A DNA stretch of 64,000 nt, from contig JBBIKG010000013.1 in assembly GCA_037445555.1 (NCBI GenBank), positions 16,555 to 80,554 on the forward strand. Reading direction: 5' to 3'. The position numbers and the translations under genes were made by a program. Source of the stretch: JAAYJT01 sp037445555 (lineage in GTDB: Bacteria; Bacteroidota; Bacteroidia; Bacteroidales; JAAYJT01). This document shows, one piece after another, positions 34,467 through 43,266 of this stretch. Below the pieces are notes generated by a model. The model did no database searches. It was not told the DNA's origin and worked only from the letters and a program-made list of their open reading frames with translations. Positions within the stretch are counted from its first letter, which is position 1, and each line of letters begins with the position of its first letter.

Positions 34467-35087
34467 ATGCATCATATTGCCATTGCCGGAAATATCGGAT
34501 CAGGAAAAACGTCGCTTACAGCACTACTGTCAAAGCATTTTGGATGGGAAGCCCACTTTGAGGATGTTGAAACCAACCCATACCTGCACAGCTTTTATGA
34601 GGACATGCAGCGCTGGTCGTTCAATCTCCAGATCTACTTCCTGAACAGCCGGTTCAGGCAAATTGTCAATATCCGTAAAAGTGGGAAAACAGTTGTGCAG
34701 GACCGCACCATCTACGAAGACGCCCACATCTTTGCGCCTAACCTGCATGCGATGAACCTGATGTCCACCCGCGATTTTGACAATTACCGATCGCTTTTCG
34801 AGCTGATGAGCTCATTCATCAAGCCTCCCGATTTGCTAATATATCTCAAGGCAAGTGTTCCGACCCTTGTTCAGCAAATCCAGAAAAGAGGCCGCGACTA
34901 CGAAAACTCCATACGCCTTGATTATCTGAAATCACTCAACGATCGGTATGAGGAATGGATCAGTGGATACAATATCGGCAAACTTTTAGTCATCGACGTG
35001 GATAATGTCAAGTTTATTGACAACCCTGAAGGGCTTGGCTTAATTATTAATCGAATTATGGCTGAGTTACACGGTTTGTTTCCGTGA
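34467..35087 (+). CDS. Deoxynucleoside kinase
   Basis: A 206-residue salvage kinase of the deoxyguanosine/deoxyadenosine/deoxycytidine kinase family, giving dNMPs. The P-loop GNIGSGKTS (about 8-16), the substrate Glu in HFEDVETNPYLH, the VQDRTIYEDAHIF motif (DRS-type, with Thr instead of Ser) and the lid KRGRDYE are in place. The nucleoside preference cannot be called from sequence. kdsB follows 63 bases later. Confidence 0.92.
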   Translation: MHHIAIAGNIGSGKTSLTALLSKHFGWEAHFEDVETNPYLHSFYEDMQRWSFNLQIYFLNSRFRQIVNIRKSGKTVVQDRTIYEDAHIFAPNLHAMNLMSTRDFDNYRSLFELMSSFIKPPDLLIYLKASVPTLVQQIQKRGRDYENSIRLDYLKSLNDRYEEWISGYNIGKLLVIDVDNVKFIDNPEGLGLIINRIMAELHGLFP

Positions 35088-35150
35088 AAACTCCATTACC
35101 GATAAATACGCATAAAATTTCTCCGCCTAGCCAAGCATTAAATACCAGCA

Positions 35151-35909
35151 ATGAATCGGGTAATTTGCATCATTCCAGCACGTTATCAATCCACCAGGTT
35201 TCCTGGCAAGCCTTTGGTTGATATCGGTGGCAAGACTATGATACACAGGGTGTACGAAAGAGTGATGATGGCGCGATCAGTAAATTATATTGCCGTAGCC
35301 ACCGACGATTTCCGCATTTTCGAAGAGGTTCAGCAGTTTGGCGGACATGCAGTCATGACTTCCTGCGGGCACACTACCGGCACCGAACGCTGCCTCGAAG
35401 CCGTTGATAAACTCGGCTTTATTACGGCCGCACCTGATGATATTGTTGTGAATGTACAGGGTGATGAACCATTTATTCATCCCGAACAAATTAATCTTGT
35501 CGTATCATGCTTTGCTGAAGAAAAGGTTCAGATAGCAACGCTCATCAAATCTTTACAGGATGCCGATCGGCTCCCAGACGAAAACGTTGTGAAAGCCGTG
35601 GTTCGGGCCGACGGACGGGCATTGTATTTTTCACGCTCTCCCATCCCTTTTGTTCGGGGTGCTGGGCCGGATAAACAAACTCGGGAATACCTGTTTTATA
35701 AGCACATAGGGATCTACGCCTGGCGCAGCGCAACTCTGCGTAGCATATGCGCACTGCCCCATTCCATGCTCGAGGATGCCGAAAAGCTTGAACAATTGAG
35801 GTGGATCGAAAACGGATACGATATCCATACAATGATTACGGAACACGAAACCATCGCTATTGATACCCCTTCCGACCTTCTGAAACTTTCACAACAGGAA
35901 TGGTTTTAA
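35151..35909 (+). CDS. kdsB: 3-deoxy-manno-octulosonate cytidylyltransferase
   Basis: It activates Kdo as CMP-Kdo for lipopolysaccharide inner core synthesis. The 252 residues include IIPARYQSTRFPGKPL at the N terminus, VNVQGDEPFI, KHIGIYAWRSA and LEQLRWIENGYDI, all family hallmarks. It agrees with a Gram-negative LPS-producing organism and fits the lptG gene a few kilobases away. Confidence 0.96.
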   Translation: MNRVICIIPARYQSTRFPGKPLVDIGGKTMIHRVYERVMMARSVNYIAVATDDFRIFEEVQQFGGHAVMTSCGHTTGTERCLEAVDKLGFITAAPDDIVVNVQGDEPFIHPEQINLVVSCFAEEKVQIATLIKSLQDADRLPDENVVKAVVRADGRALYFSRSPIPFVRGAGPDKQTREYLFYKHIGIYAWRSATLRSICALPHSMLEDAEKLEQLRWIENGYDIHTMITEHETIAIDTPSDLLKLSQQEWF

Positions 35910-35922
35910 CAGGTAAAAGTTT

Positions 35923-35930
35923 TATTTTTG
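35923..35930 (+). promoter_or_regulatory. -7 promoter element TATTTTTG
   Basis: An exact TAnnTTTG match 21 bases before the ATG at 35952, supporting that start over the TTG at 35943. Confidence 0.55.
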
Positions 35931-35951
35931 TAAAGAAGTATTTTGCCAGAT

Positions 35952-36986
35952 ATGGGTATCCAGAAATACATTTACGACCTGCTCTTCGATCATGAATGTG
36001 TGATTGTTCCAGGCTTTGGGGGATTTATTAAAAACTACAAACATGCAGTACTACAGGATGGCACATTCGTTTTCAATCCTCCGCGCCAGTTTGTGGTATT
36101 CAACGGGGCTTTATCCTTAAACGATGGGTTGCTGGCCACACACATTGCAGGCTGCGAAAAATGCAGCTTTGACGAGGCCATGTCGGTAATCGGGCGCGAC
36201 GTAACCTCCTGGCATGAACGGCTGCGCAGTGGTAAAAAAGTTACGCTGATTGACATCGGCACCTTCCACCATAACTATGAACGCAAGCTTGTTTTTGAGC
36301 CTGATACAGACACCAACTTTTTTGCTGAAGCATATGGGCTGAGTGCATTTGTGGCCTCGCCCGCTCTGAAGATCAGTGGTCGAAAACCTCTAATGCCAAA
36401 ACCGGCAGCAAGTATGAGCAAGCAGCAGCTTGCAGCTCTCAGGAATTTTGGCCGTGCAGCGGCTATCACAATTCCACTTATTGCAGCCGGAATCTGGATA
36501 AGCATGAACACCGGCATTGTTGAGAAATACGCCCAGCATTCAGCCGGTATTATTAAAGAAGTGCTTATCCGCCCACAGGCGCAGACTGAGCCGATTAATC
36601 AAACAGCTGCCCCCGAGGCAAAACCAACCACATCCCCCGAAAATATTTATTCCTTCGATGTTGCCGAACCCATCGTCCCTGCGGATTCCTCCCAACCCGC
36701 CTTGACATCCTCGGGTAATATCGACATAGTGAAGGCTATGCCCGGGTTTGAATCAAAACCTGAAAGCGGTTACCATATAATTGTCGGCAGTTTTGAAAGA
36801 AAAGCCAATGCCGAAACTCTTTGCAGGCTGTTTGTTGACCAGGGCTACAGGCCTGTCATAGTTCCAAATGCTGCAGGGATGTTCAGGGTAAGTTTAACCT
36901 CATTCTGCGAAAAAAATCAGGCCCTTGATTTTCTTTATTCGCTTCGCAAGCAAACCTATCCCGAAGCCTGGGTGCTGAGAGTTTGA
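35952..36986 (+). CDS. HU-CCDC81 and SPOR domain membrane protein
   Basis: A 344-residue three-part protein. A cytoplasmic HU-like (HU-CCDC81) domain occupies about 1-115 (YIYDLLFDHECVIVPGFGGFI, then LIDIGTFHHNYERKLVF). A single membrane segment lies near 177-195. A Pro/Thr-rich periplasmic linker leads to a C-terminal SPOR domain (about 270-344) that would bind denuded septal peptidoglycan. The layout suggests a link between nucleoid or cytoplasmic partner and the division septum, which is inference from domain placement. trmB begins 27 bases later. Confidence 0.85.
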   Translation: MGIQKYIYDLLFDHECVIVPGFGGFIKNYKHAVLQDGTFVFNPPRQFVVFNGALSLNDGLLATHIAGCEKCSFDEAMSVIGRDVTSWHERLRSGKKVTLIDIGTFHHNYERKLVFEPDTDTNFFAEAYGLSAFVASPALKISGRKPLMPKPAASMSKQQLAALRNFGRAAAITIPLIAAGIWISMNTGIVEKYAQHSAGIIKEVLIRPQAQTEPINQTAAPEAKPTTSPENIYSFDVAEPIVPADSSQPALTSSGNIDIVKAMPGFESKPESGYHIIVGSFERKANAETLCRLFVDQGYRPVIVPNAAGMFRVSLTSFCEKNQALDFLYSLRKQTYPEAWVLRV

Positions 36987-37013
36987 CATCCAACCCCAAA
37001 AACCATATTTCCT

Positions 37014-37682
37014 TTGACCAAACGAAAGCTCGAACGATTCGAAGAGTGTAAATCTTTTACAAATCTATTTCAGTTTGGTTTTTTTGACCTGAAGGATGAT
37101 TTTAGGCTAAAGGGAAAATGGAATAAGGAATATTTCGGGAATGAAAACCCCATTGTGCTTGAGCTGGGCTGTGGCAAAGGAGACTACACGGTTTCGCTGG
37201 GAAGGCGAAACGCAGATAAGAATTACATCGGCATCGATAGCAAAGGGGCACGGCTTTGGCGTGGGTGTCGCACCGCAATTGACGAAGGGCTTGGCAATGT
37301 TGCGTTCATCCGCAGTCATATAGAATGGATTGAACGTCTTTTTGCTCCTGGCGAAGTGAGCGAACTTTGGATTACTTTTCCGGATCCTCAGCCCCGGAAG
37401 CCGCGCAAGCGACTCACCTCTCCCCGTTTTCTGGATCATTACTCAGGAGTTTTAAAACCCACAGGCAATATTCATCTCAAAACCGATAACTATTCTTTAT
37501 ATGCCTATACCCTGGAGGTAATTTATGATTTAGGGCATTCCCTTCATTATGATACCCCCGATTTATACAATAATCCCCCCAGGAACGAGGCAACCGAGAT
37601 TCAAACCTTTTATGAAAAAATGTTTCTGTGTCAGGGCGTGAAGATAACCTATCTCCGGTTTTCATTAAATTCCGGCAAATAA
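37014..37682 (+). CDS. trmB: tRNA (guanine-N7)-methyltransferase
   Basis: It methylates G46 of tRNAs using S-adenosylmethionine. The 222 residues carry the SAM motif VLELGCGKGDYTVSLG (about 48-63), IGIDSKGARLW, the catalytic region LWITFPDPQPRKPRKR and TDNYSLYAYTLE. No ATG is available near the N terminus, so the TTG at 37014 is the probable start; it gives MTKRKLERFEECKSF, which fits the family's first residues. It is followed by an alkyltransferase-like gene. Confidence 0.92.
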   Translation: MTKRKLERFEECKSFTNLFQFGFFDLKDDFRLKGKWNKEYFGNENPIVLELGCGKGDYTVSLGRRNADKNYIGIDSKGARLWRGCRTAIDEGLGNVAFIRSHIEWIERLFAPGEVSELWITFPDPQPRKPRKRLTSPRFLDHYSGVLKPTGNIHLKTDNYSLYAYTLEVIYDLGHSLHYDTPDLYNNPPRNEATEIQTFYEKMFLCQGVKITYLRFSLNSGK

Positions 37683-37705
37683 TTGATTCTGAATCCCTTG
37701 GGGCC

Positions 37706-38071
37706 GTGAATATCGAAGAAGCTTCCTTTTTTCAACGAGTTTATGAAGTGGTGAAACAAATTCCCTACGGCAGGGTCACCACTTACGGTGCCGTTGCGGC
37801 CTATCTGGGGTCGCGAAAGTCAGCCCGTATGGTAGGATGGGCGATGAATGTTTCACACACCTCGGGCGAAGATATTCCGGCTCACCGTGTCGTTAATCGA
37901 AACGGCCAATTGACCGGCAAACATTATTTCGGAGGAAATACGATCATGCAGCAATTGCTTGAGTCGGAAGGTGTCATGATCGAAAACGACACTGTGCTGC
38001 ATTTCAGCAGGTTGTTTTGGGATCCCCTACGCCATATGCCTGCTCCGGATGGTCAGGCTACCTCACTGTGA
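37706..38071 (+). CDS. Alkyltransferase-like DNA-binding protein (ATL)
   Basis: It resembles the C-terminal DNA-binding domain of O6-methylguanine-DNA methyltransferase (FFQRVYEVVKQIPYGRVTTYGAVAAYLG, with the helix-turn-helix), but the acceptor motif PCHRV reads PAHRVV: the methyl-accepting Cys is replaced by Ala. It should therefore bind alkylated guanines and flag them for nucleotide excision repair rather than repair them itself. It has 121 residues from the GTG at 37706; another GTG at 37628 would overlap trmB by 55 bases. A uvrA-type gene lies elsewhere in the window. Confidence 0.85.
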   Translation: MNIEEASFFQRVYEVVKQIPYGRVTTYGAVAAYLGSRKSARMVGWAMNVSHTSGEDIPAHRVVNRNGQLTGKHYFGGNTIMQQLLESEGVMIENDTVLHFSRLFWDPLRHMPAPDGQATSL

Positions 38072-38160
38072 GCATTGAAGCGCATTCATTTCCAAATCAG
38101 TTGCATGTACTGAATTATTCTTATTTTTACCGATTCTAAATAAAAATAAGGCGGGGTATA

Positions 38161-39258
38161 ATGAACTTTACAAAAGACGATGTGCTGAAAGCATTGAGCT
38201 GCGTGATTGAACCCGATCTCAAGAAAGATCTTGTTTCGCTGAAAATGATTGAAAGTTTGGTCGTTGAGGGAAAACGGATCGCCTTTGATATCGTGCTAAC
38301 CACTCCTGCATGCCCGCTCAAGGGGTTGATGAAAAAGAATTGCATCGATGCCATCCATTCGCATGTAGATCCGCAAGCTGAAGTTGATATTACATTTACC
38401 TCACGCACAACCAGCTCGAGAGCGCAGGCATCGGATTTTCTTAAAGGAGTGAAAAATGTCATTGCTGTTGTCTCAGGGAAAGGCGGAGTAGGAAAATCCA
38501 CTATTGCCGCCAATCTGGCTGTGGCGCTTGCCAGGAGTCATTCAAAGGTTGGTCTGGTCGACGCTGACATTTACGGTCCTTCGGCCCCGATTATGTTCGA
38601 TCTGAAAGGTGCACGGCCCGGTGCTGTGGAAGTAGATGGTCAGCTGAAGGTGATGCCGATACTAAAATATGGTGTCAGGCTTCTAAGCATTGGTTTTTTT
38701 GTTGAGCCCGAAAAGGCCCTCCTATGGCGGGGACCTATGGCCTCCAACGCCCTCAAACAGCTCTTTACCGAGGCAGAGTGGGGGGATCTTGATTACATGA
38801 TCATCGATATGCCTCCAGGAACCGGAGACATCCATCTCACGTTGGTTCAGCAACTTCCCGTTACAGGAGTAGTGGTAGTTTCCACACCGCAGGAAATTGC
38901 ATTGGCCGACGCCCGAAAAGCCATTGCCATGTTCAGGCAGGAACAAGTAAATGTGCCAGTACTTGGGCTGATAGAAAACATGTCCTATTTTACACCCTCT
39001 GAATTACCCGAAAACAAATACTATATTTTCGGTAAAGGTGGAGGCGAGAAGCTGGCCGAAGAATTTAATATCGCTCTCCTGGGGCAAATACCCCTGGTAC
39101 AGGCCATTTGTGAGTCGGGTGACCTTGGCAAACCCATTGTAGCTGAAGAGAGCTCGGTAACAGCAGATGCCATGGCACAAATTGCCGGCAAACTGGCACA
39201 ACAGGTAGCCATTCGTAATGCCTTGCTGCCTCCAACACGCATTGTTGAAATAAAATAG
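38161..39258 (+). CDS. Mrp/ApbC-type P-loop ATPase, Fe-S cluster carrier
   Basis: A 365-residue NTPase of the Mrp/NBP35 family that delivers Fe-S clusters. An N-terminal MIP18-like (DUF59) domain (about 5-80) includes TTPACPLKG. The ParA-type ATPase starts near 98 with the deviant Walker A GKGGVGKS (106-113). At the place where E. coli ApbC has its cluster-bridging CxxC, this protein reads ENMSYFTPSELPENKYYIFG (about 270-290), with no cysteine. The NifU-like gene follows after 22 bases, supporting a cluster-transfer role even so. Confidence 0.93.
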   Translation: MNFTKDDVLKALSCVIEPDLKKDLVSLKMIESLVVEGKRIAFDIVLTTPACPLKGLMKKNCIDAIHSHVDPQAEVDITFTSRTTSSRAQASDFLKGVKNVIAVVSGKGGVGKSTIAANLAVALARSHSKVGLVDADIYGPSAPIMFDLKGARPGAVEVDGQLKVMPILKYGVRLLSIGFFVEPEKALLWRGPMASNALKQLFTEAEWGDLDYMIIDMPPGTGDIHLTLVQQLPVTGVVVVSTPQEIALADARKAIAMFRQEQVNVPVLGLIENMSYFTPSELPENKYYIFGKGGGEKLAEEFNIALLGQIPLVQAICESGDLGKPIVAEESSVTADAMAQIAGKLAQQVAIRNALLPPTRIVEIK

Positions 39259-39280
39259 TAATCATTTATAAACTTATATC

Positions 39281-39520
39281 ATGAGTGCATCGATCGAATT
39301 AATTGAAAAAGTAAAACAGGTTATTGATCAGGTCAGGCCGTATTTGCAGGCCGACGGAGGTGATATACAATTTATTGAGCTTACCGAGGATAATGTGGTC
39401 AAAGTGCAGCTGCAGGGAGCATGCGGCTCGTGCCCTTATAGCCGCATGACGTTGAAAAGCGGCGTTGAACAGGCAGTTAAACGAGCCTTACCCGAGATAA
39501 AGTCAGTAGAAGAAGCCTGA
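39281..39520 (+). CDS. NifU C-terminal-domain scaffold protein
   Basis: A 79-residue stand-alone Nfu domain that binds an Fe-S cluster between two monomers. The CxxC is intact in ACGSCPYS (Cys 48, Cys 51), with the preceding YLQADGGDIQFIEL typical of the family. Together with the Mrp-type ATPase upstream it forms a small Fe-S delivery operon. Confidence 0.95.
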   Translation: MSASIELIEKVKQVIDQVRPYLQADGGDIQFIELTEDNVVKVQLQGACGSCPYSRMTLKSGVEQAVKRALPEIKSVEEA

Positions 39521-39559
39521 TAATACAAAAGGGTTGCTTTTTTCCCGGCGAAGGACAAA

Positions 39560-41194
39560 TTACCTGAAAAGGTATTTGCCTACAATCGGCATGCGCCGGC
39601 CCGATCCGAAAGCCTTTGGCGATACCCTGAGTACAGGAGCCATCTGATATCGCTTCCATTCACTGGCGTTCACCATATTTATTACCATGTCAACCAGATT
39701 TCGATCGTATCCCTGATCGGAGATCTGGTCCGGGCCCAGCTTATTTTCAATGTACCCTGTCAAAATCCCGTCGAGAATATCGTATTCAGGTAAGCTGTCG
39801 GTATCTTTCTGATTGTGCCTCAGTTCGGCCGAAGGCGCCTTGGTGATGATGTTTTCTGGTATTATCTCCTTCTTTCGGTTGATATAGTGCGCCAACCTGT
39901 TAACCTGCGATTTGTATACGTCACCCAACACGGATAATCCGCCGCACATATCGCCATACAGGGTGCCGTAGCCAACGGCGGCTTCGCTTTTATTGCTGGT
40001 GTTGAGCAGGATATAGCCAAATTTGTTACTGAATGCCATCAATAGGTTAGCCCTGATTCGGGCCTGAATATTTTCCTCCGTAACATCAAATGGCCTGTTG
40101 GCAAAATAGGGTTCCAGTAACTCGAGGAAAGCTTCATATGGCTGATTGATCTTAACGATCTCATAGGGCGATTTGGTACGCACTAGCATTTCCCTTGCAT
40201 CTTCGAGCGAGTGCTGCGATGAGAAAGGCGAAGGCATTAGCAGACTGATAACATAATCTTTGCCCAAAGCCTCTGCTGCGAGTGCAAGCACCACGGCACT
40301 GTCAATTCCTCCCGACAGGCCCAGGATAGCCTTTTTGAATCCCATTTTCGTAAAATAGTCCCTGATCCCCATCACCAGCGCATCGTATATCAGCGCCACA
40401 TCCTCCGGATCATTATCGGCCCTTGCCTCGACAGGCAGATTTCTGATATCAAACACCGCAAAGTCTTCTTCAAATTTTTTCAGTTTCCCTGAAAGGCGAC
40501 CATGTTGATCAAGCACTATACTTTCCCCGTCAAATAGAAGCTCGGTTTGGCCTCCGACCTGGTTGACGTTCACCAATGGCAATCCGTACAGCTTCGCATT
40601 ACGGCTTAGCACGTCGGTGCGGCGGGCGGTTTGGCGGTAGTGAAACGGACTTGCTGCAATGTTAATGATCACATCCGGATGCTGTTTAACCAGCTCATCC
40701 ATCGGCATCGAGGTGTAGAGTTTAGAGTCTTCCAAACCCCAAAGGTCTTCGCATATCGTAACCGCAAGCCGACCAAAAGGCAGATCGACAGCCCTGAATT
40801 CAGTATTTGGTTCAAAATAGCGATATTCGTCAAACACATCATAGTCGGGAAGTAATGATTTTTTTACAATGGAATGAATTTTCCCATCGTAGAGCACAAA
40901 GGCGGCATTGAATAGCGGCTTTCCCCGGGGGTTTTGATTTTTAACCGGCCCGCCTACCACAACAGCCACTTGATGCGATTCGGCCGCTAAAGCCTGAATA
41001 TGACGGTAACATTCATCCACGAAATAATCAAACTCCAGAAAATCCGCTGCCGGATAACCCGGAATGCACATTTCCGGAAACACGATTACTTGTGCCCCTG
41101 CCTCGCGGGCAGTTTTGATATTCGCTCTGATTTTTGAGAGATTATGATCAAAATCCCCAATCACAGTATTAATCTGGGCAAGAGCAATTTTCAT
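39560..41194 (-). CDS. nadE: Glutamine-dependent NAD synthetase
   Basis: The last step of NAD synthesis: amidation of nicotinate adenine dinucleotide. The 544 residues comprise an N-terminal nitrilase-type glutaminase (Glu in FPEMCIPGYP, Lys in VKKSLLPDYDVF, Cys in TICEDLWG) and a C-terminal ATP-pyrophosphatase-type synthetase (LGLSGGIDSAV, then NTSNKSEAAVGYGTLYGD). All catalytic residues are present. It is convergent with the Fe-S operon and divergent from a beta-barrel gene. Confidence 0.96.
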   Translation of the reverse strand: MKIALAQINTVIGDFDHNLSKIRANIKTAREAGAQVIVFPEMCIPGYPAADFLEFDYFVDECYRHIQALAAESHQVAVVVGGPVKNQNPRGKPLFNAAFVLYDGKIHSIVKKSLLPDYDVFDEYRYFEPNTEFRAVDLPFGRLAVTICEDLWGLEDSKLYTSMPMDELVKQHPDVIINIAASPFHYRQTARRTDVLSRNAKLYGLPLVNVNQVGGQTELLFDGESIVLDQHGRLSGKLKKFEEDFAVFDIRNLPVEARADNDPEDVALIYDALVMGIRDYFTKMGFKKAILGLSGGIDSAVVLALAAEALGKDYVISLLMPSPFSSQHSLEDAREMLVRTKSPYEIVKINQPYEAFLELLEPYFANRPFDVTEENIQARIRANLLMAFSNKFGYILLNTSNKSEAAVGYGTLYGDMCGGLSVLGDVYKSQVNRLAHYINRKKEIIPENIITKAPSAELRHNQKDTDSLPEYDILDGILTGYIENKLGPDQISDQGYDRNLVDMVINMVNASEWKRYQMAPVLRVSPKAFGSGRRMPIVGKYLFR

Positions 41195-41382
41195 GACAGT
41201 AAAATCTATAACAAATTTCTGCGTTATGGTACAAATGTTGTTTTACATACGAAAGTAGCAAATAAACAGGGGTGAGCCGAAATGGCCGATATATTTATCA
41301 CGATCTATTGCAAGGAAATATATGTTACAGTAAATTAGCAAATTATTGCTTTTAAAATACCCCTCACCAATAAACAACTTCT

Positions 41383-41970
41383 ATGAAAAGAATTGCATTA
41401 TTCGCTCTTCTGTTAGTTTTATCGACAACAACTTTTGCACAAAAGTTTTTTTCGTTAGGGCCAAAGGCCGGCTTTACAACGTCAAAACTAACCACTAACG
41501 ATGCTGCTATCGTTAATGATTTTAAGACCAATTTTACCGGCGGGCTATTCATTCGGCTTGGGTCGCGCACGTATGTGCAGCCGGAGGTTAATTTTGCCAC
41601 CAAGGGCGGCATACTAAACAGCTCAAATGTGAGTTTTGCCAGTCGCACAATCAACCTTAAGACAATAGAAGTGCCCATCCTGCTTGGATCAAAAGTGTTT
41701 GATTTCGGGATTGCTAACTTCAGGTTTCTTGCCGGACCGGTTGGAACCTATTTACTTGATAAAGAAGTCTCATTTTCATCGGTTCCTTCAGTCGACGCGA
41801 CCATATTTAAGGAACTATCATGGAGTGCACAGGCCGGTATGGGTGTCGATATTCTGATGTTTACCCTGGATGTGCGCTATGAATTTGGCCTGAGCGATCT
41901 TTTTTCAGAGGCTTCCATTGATGGGAAAACAGCCTTGTTCAATGTCAGCCTTGGCTGGAAGCTGTTTTAA
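41383..41970 (+). CDS. Outer-membrane beta-barrel protein (PorT-like)
   Basis: A 195-residue protein with a clear cleavable signal peptide (MKRIALFALLLVLSTTTFAQ, ending in Ala-Gln as is usual here), followed by about eight alternating amphipathic strands and a C-terminal aromatic strand (LFNVSLGWKLF). This is the PorT / outer membrane beta-barrel group, found in many Bacteroidota. The specific role is unknown. It stands upstream of the GldB-like lipoprotein. Confidence 0.8.
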   Translation: MKRIALFALLLVLSTTTFAQKFFSLGPKAGFTTSKLTTNDAAIVNDFKTNFTGGLFIRLGSRTYVQPEVNFATKGGILNSSNVSFASRTINLKTIEVPILLGSKVFDFGIANFRFLAGPVGTYLLDKEVSFSSVPSVDATIFKELSWSAQAGMGVDILMFTLDVRYEFGLSDLFSEASIDGKTALFNVSLGWKLF

Positions 41971-42026
41971 AATAAATCAGCTCAATCGGTTTCCTGAGCA
42001 ACGCTCATGTATAAGTCGTTGACAAT

Positions 42027-43040
42027 ATGATCTTTTACGCAGTTACAAGACAAAAATTTATCAGGATTGTTGCTTTGGTACTGCTATTCACAATCGCATG
42101 TACGGGTGAAAAGGGTGAAAAGGCGAAAATACGCAGCACACAGGTGGACGATGTCATAATTCGAAGATTTGATGTGGAGTTGTTTGCCGATTATAAAGGA
42201 GGCTTCGCACAACATCTAGCTGCACTGCAGGACAATTTTTACCCCTTTCTGAATTCCGAGGTTATTGATACTTCCGTGGTTGCCCAGTTGCATGCATTTG
42301 TCACAGACGAGGTTGTTCGCGAATTACATACCCTGACCCGTGACAAATTCGCAGGCCTTACTGCTTTGGAAAAGAAACTTACCACCATTTTCCGGCACAT
42401 TCGCTATTATTTTCCCGACTGGAAACAACCCGAGGTATTCACGTACGTGTCGGGGCTTTATGGCGATTCGCCCATTCTCTATGATGGCACCTTTCTCCTC
42501 ATTGCGCTCGACTGGTACCTGGGCGATGAATATGAAGGTTACAGAAAAGCCGGGTTGCCGCTTTACCGGATCAGGAGAATGACCCCGGCATATTTGCATG
42601 CCGATATAATCAAAACCATTTTATCTCAAGGGATAATCCCCCATAAGCCCGAAAACAGATTGCTGGACAAGTTGATTTCAGCCGGAAAACTTTATTATTT
42701 ATCCGGGCTGATATTGGATGACCTGCAGCCCGAATATATTGTCGGGTTTCATAAGGATGGGCTGAAGTGGTGCAAAAACAATGAAAAACAAATGTGGACC
42801 TACTTTCTGGAGCATCAGCTGTTATATGCCACCGACGTAGTGTTGATGAATAAATTTGTGGCTGACGGCCCTTTCACGGCTGCATTCCAGCGCGAATCGC
42901 CGGCGCGCGCCTCGCTTTGGGTTGGGTGGCAGATCGTGGCGGCATACATGAAAAATAACCCGGAACTTACCCCCGGTCAGCTGATATTTGTAGGCCCGGA
43001 CGAGATATTGAAAAACAGCCGTTATAAACCCGGGAGATGA
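42027..43040 (+). CDS. GldB-like gliding motility lipoprotein
   Basis: A 337-residue lipoprotein, with signal ending FTIAC (Cys 25). The body follows GldB: VIIRRFDVELFADYKGG near the start, LLIALDWYLG in the middle and the C-terminal SLWVGWQIVAAYMKNNPELT region. GldB is needed for gliding and type IX secretion-linked motility in Flavobacterium, but homologues occur in non-motile members of the phylum, so presence does not prove gliding. No other gld gene is in the window. Confidence 0.82.
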   Translation: MIFYAVTRQKFIRIVALVLLFTIACTGEKGEKAKIRSTQVDDVIIRRFDVELFADYKGGFAQHLAALQDNFYPFLNSEVIDTSVVAQLHAFVTDEVVRELHTLTRDKFAGLTALEKKLTTIFRHIRYYFPDWKQPEVFTYVSGLYGDSPILYDGTFLLIALDWYLGDEYEGYRKAGLPLYRIRRMTPAYLHADIIKTILSQGIIPHKPENRLLDKLISAGKLYYLSGLILDDLQPEYIVGFHKDGLKWCKNNEKQMWTYFLEHQLLYATDVVLMNKFVADGPFTAAFQRESPARASLWVGWQIVAAYMKNNPELTPGQLIFVGPDEILKNSRYKPGR

Positions 43041-43266
43041 CAAGTAAGTACTTATAACCGTGTAACTTTTCAACAAAATGAGAAATTAAGCGTTTTAATG
43101 AAATAATGCCAACCGGAAAACCACGAGATAAATATTTTCAACTTTCTGTAATACAGTAGTTTCGCAAATATAAAATAAGAGCCTAGTTCTAATATGTTTG
43201 ATAAATGGTTTGGCATGAATTTTTATTATCCGGGTTAAACCCGATAAAGACTAAATAAAACGTATC

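Noticed and set aside
42027..43040. Gliding motility / type IX secretion locus
   Set aside because: Only a GldB-like gene is present; no gldK-N, sprA or porU-type gene is nearby, so a secretion locus is not supported.
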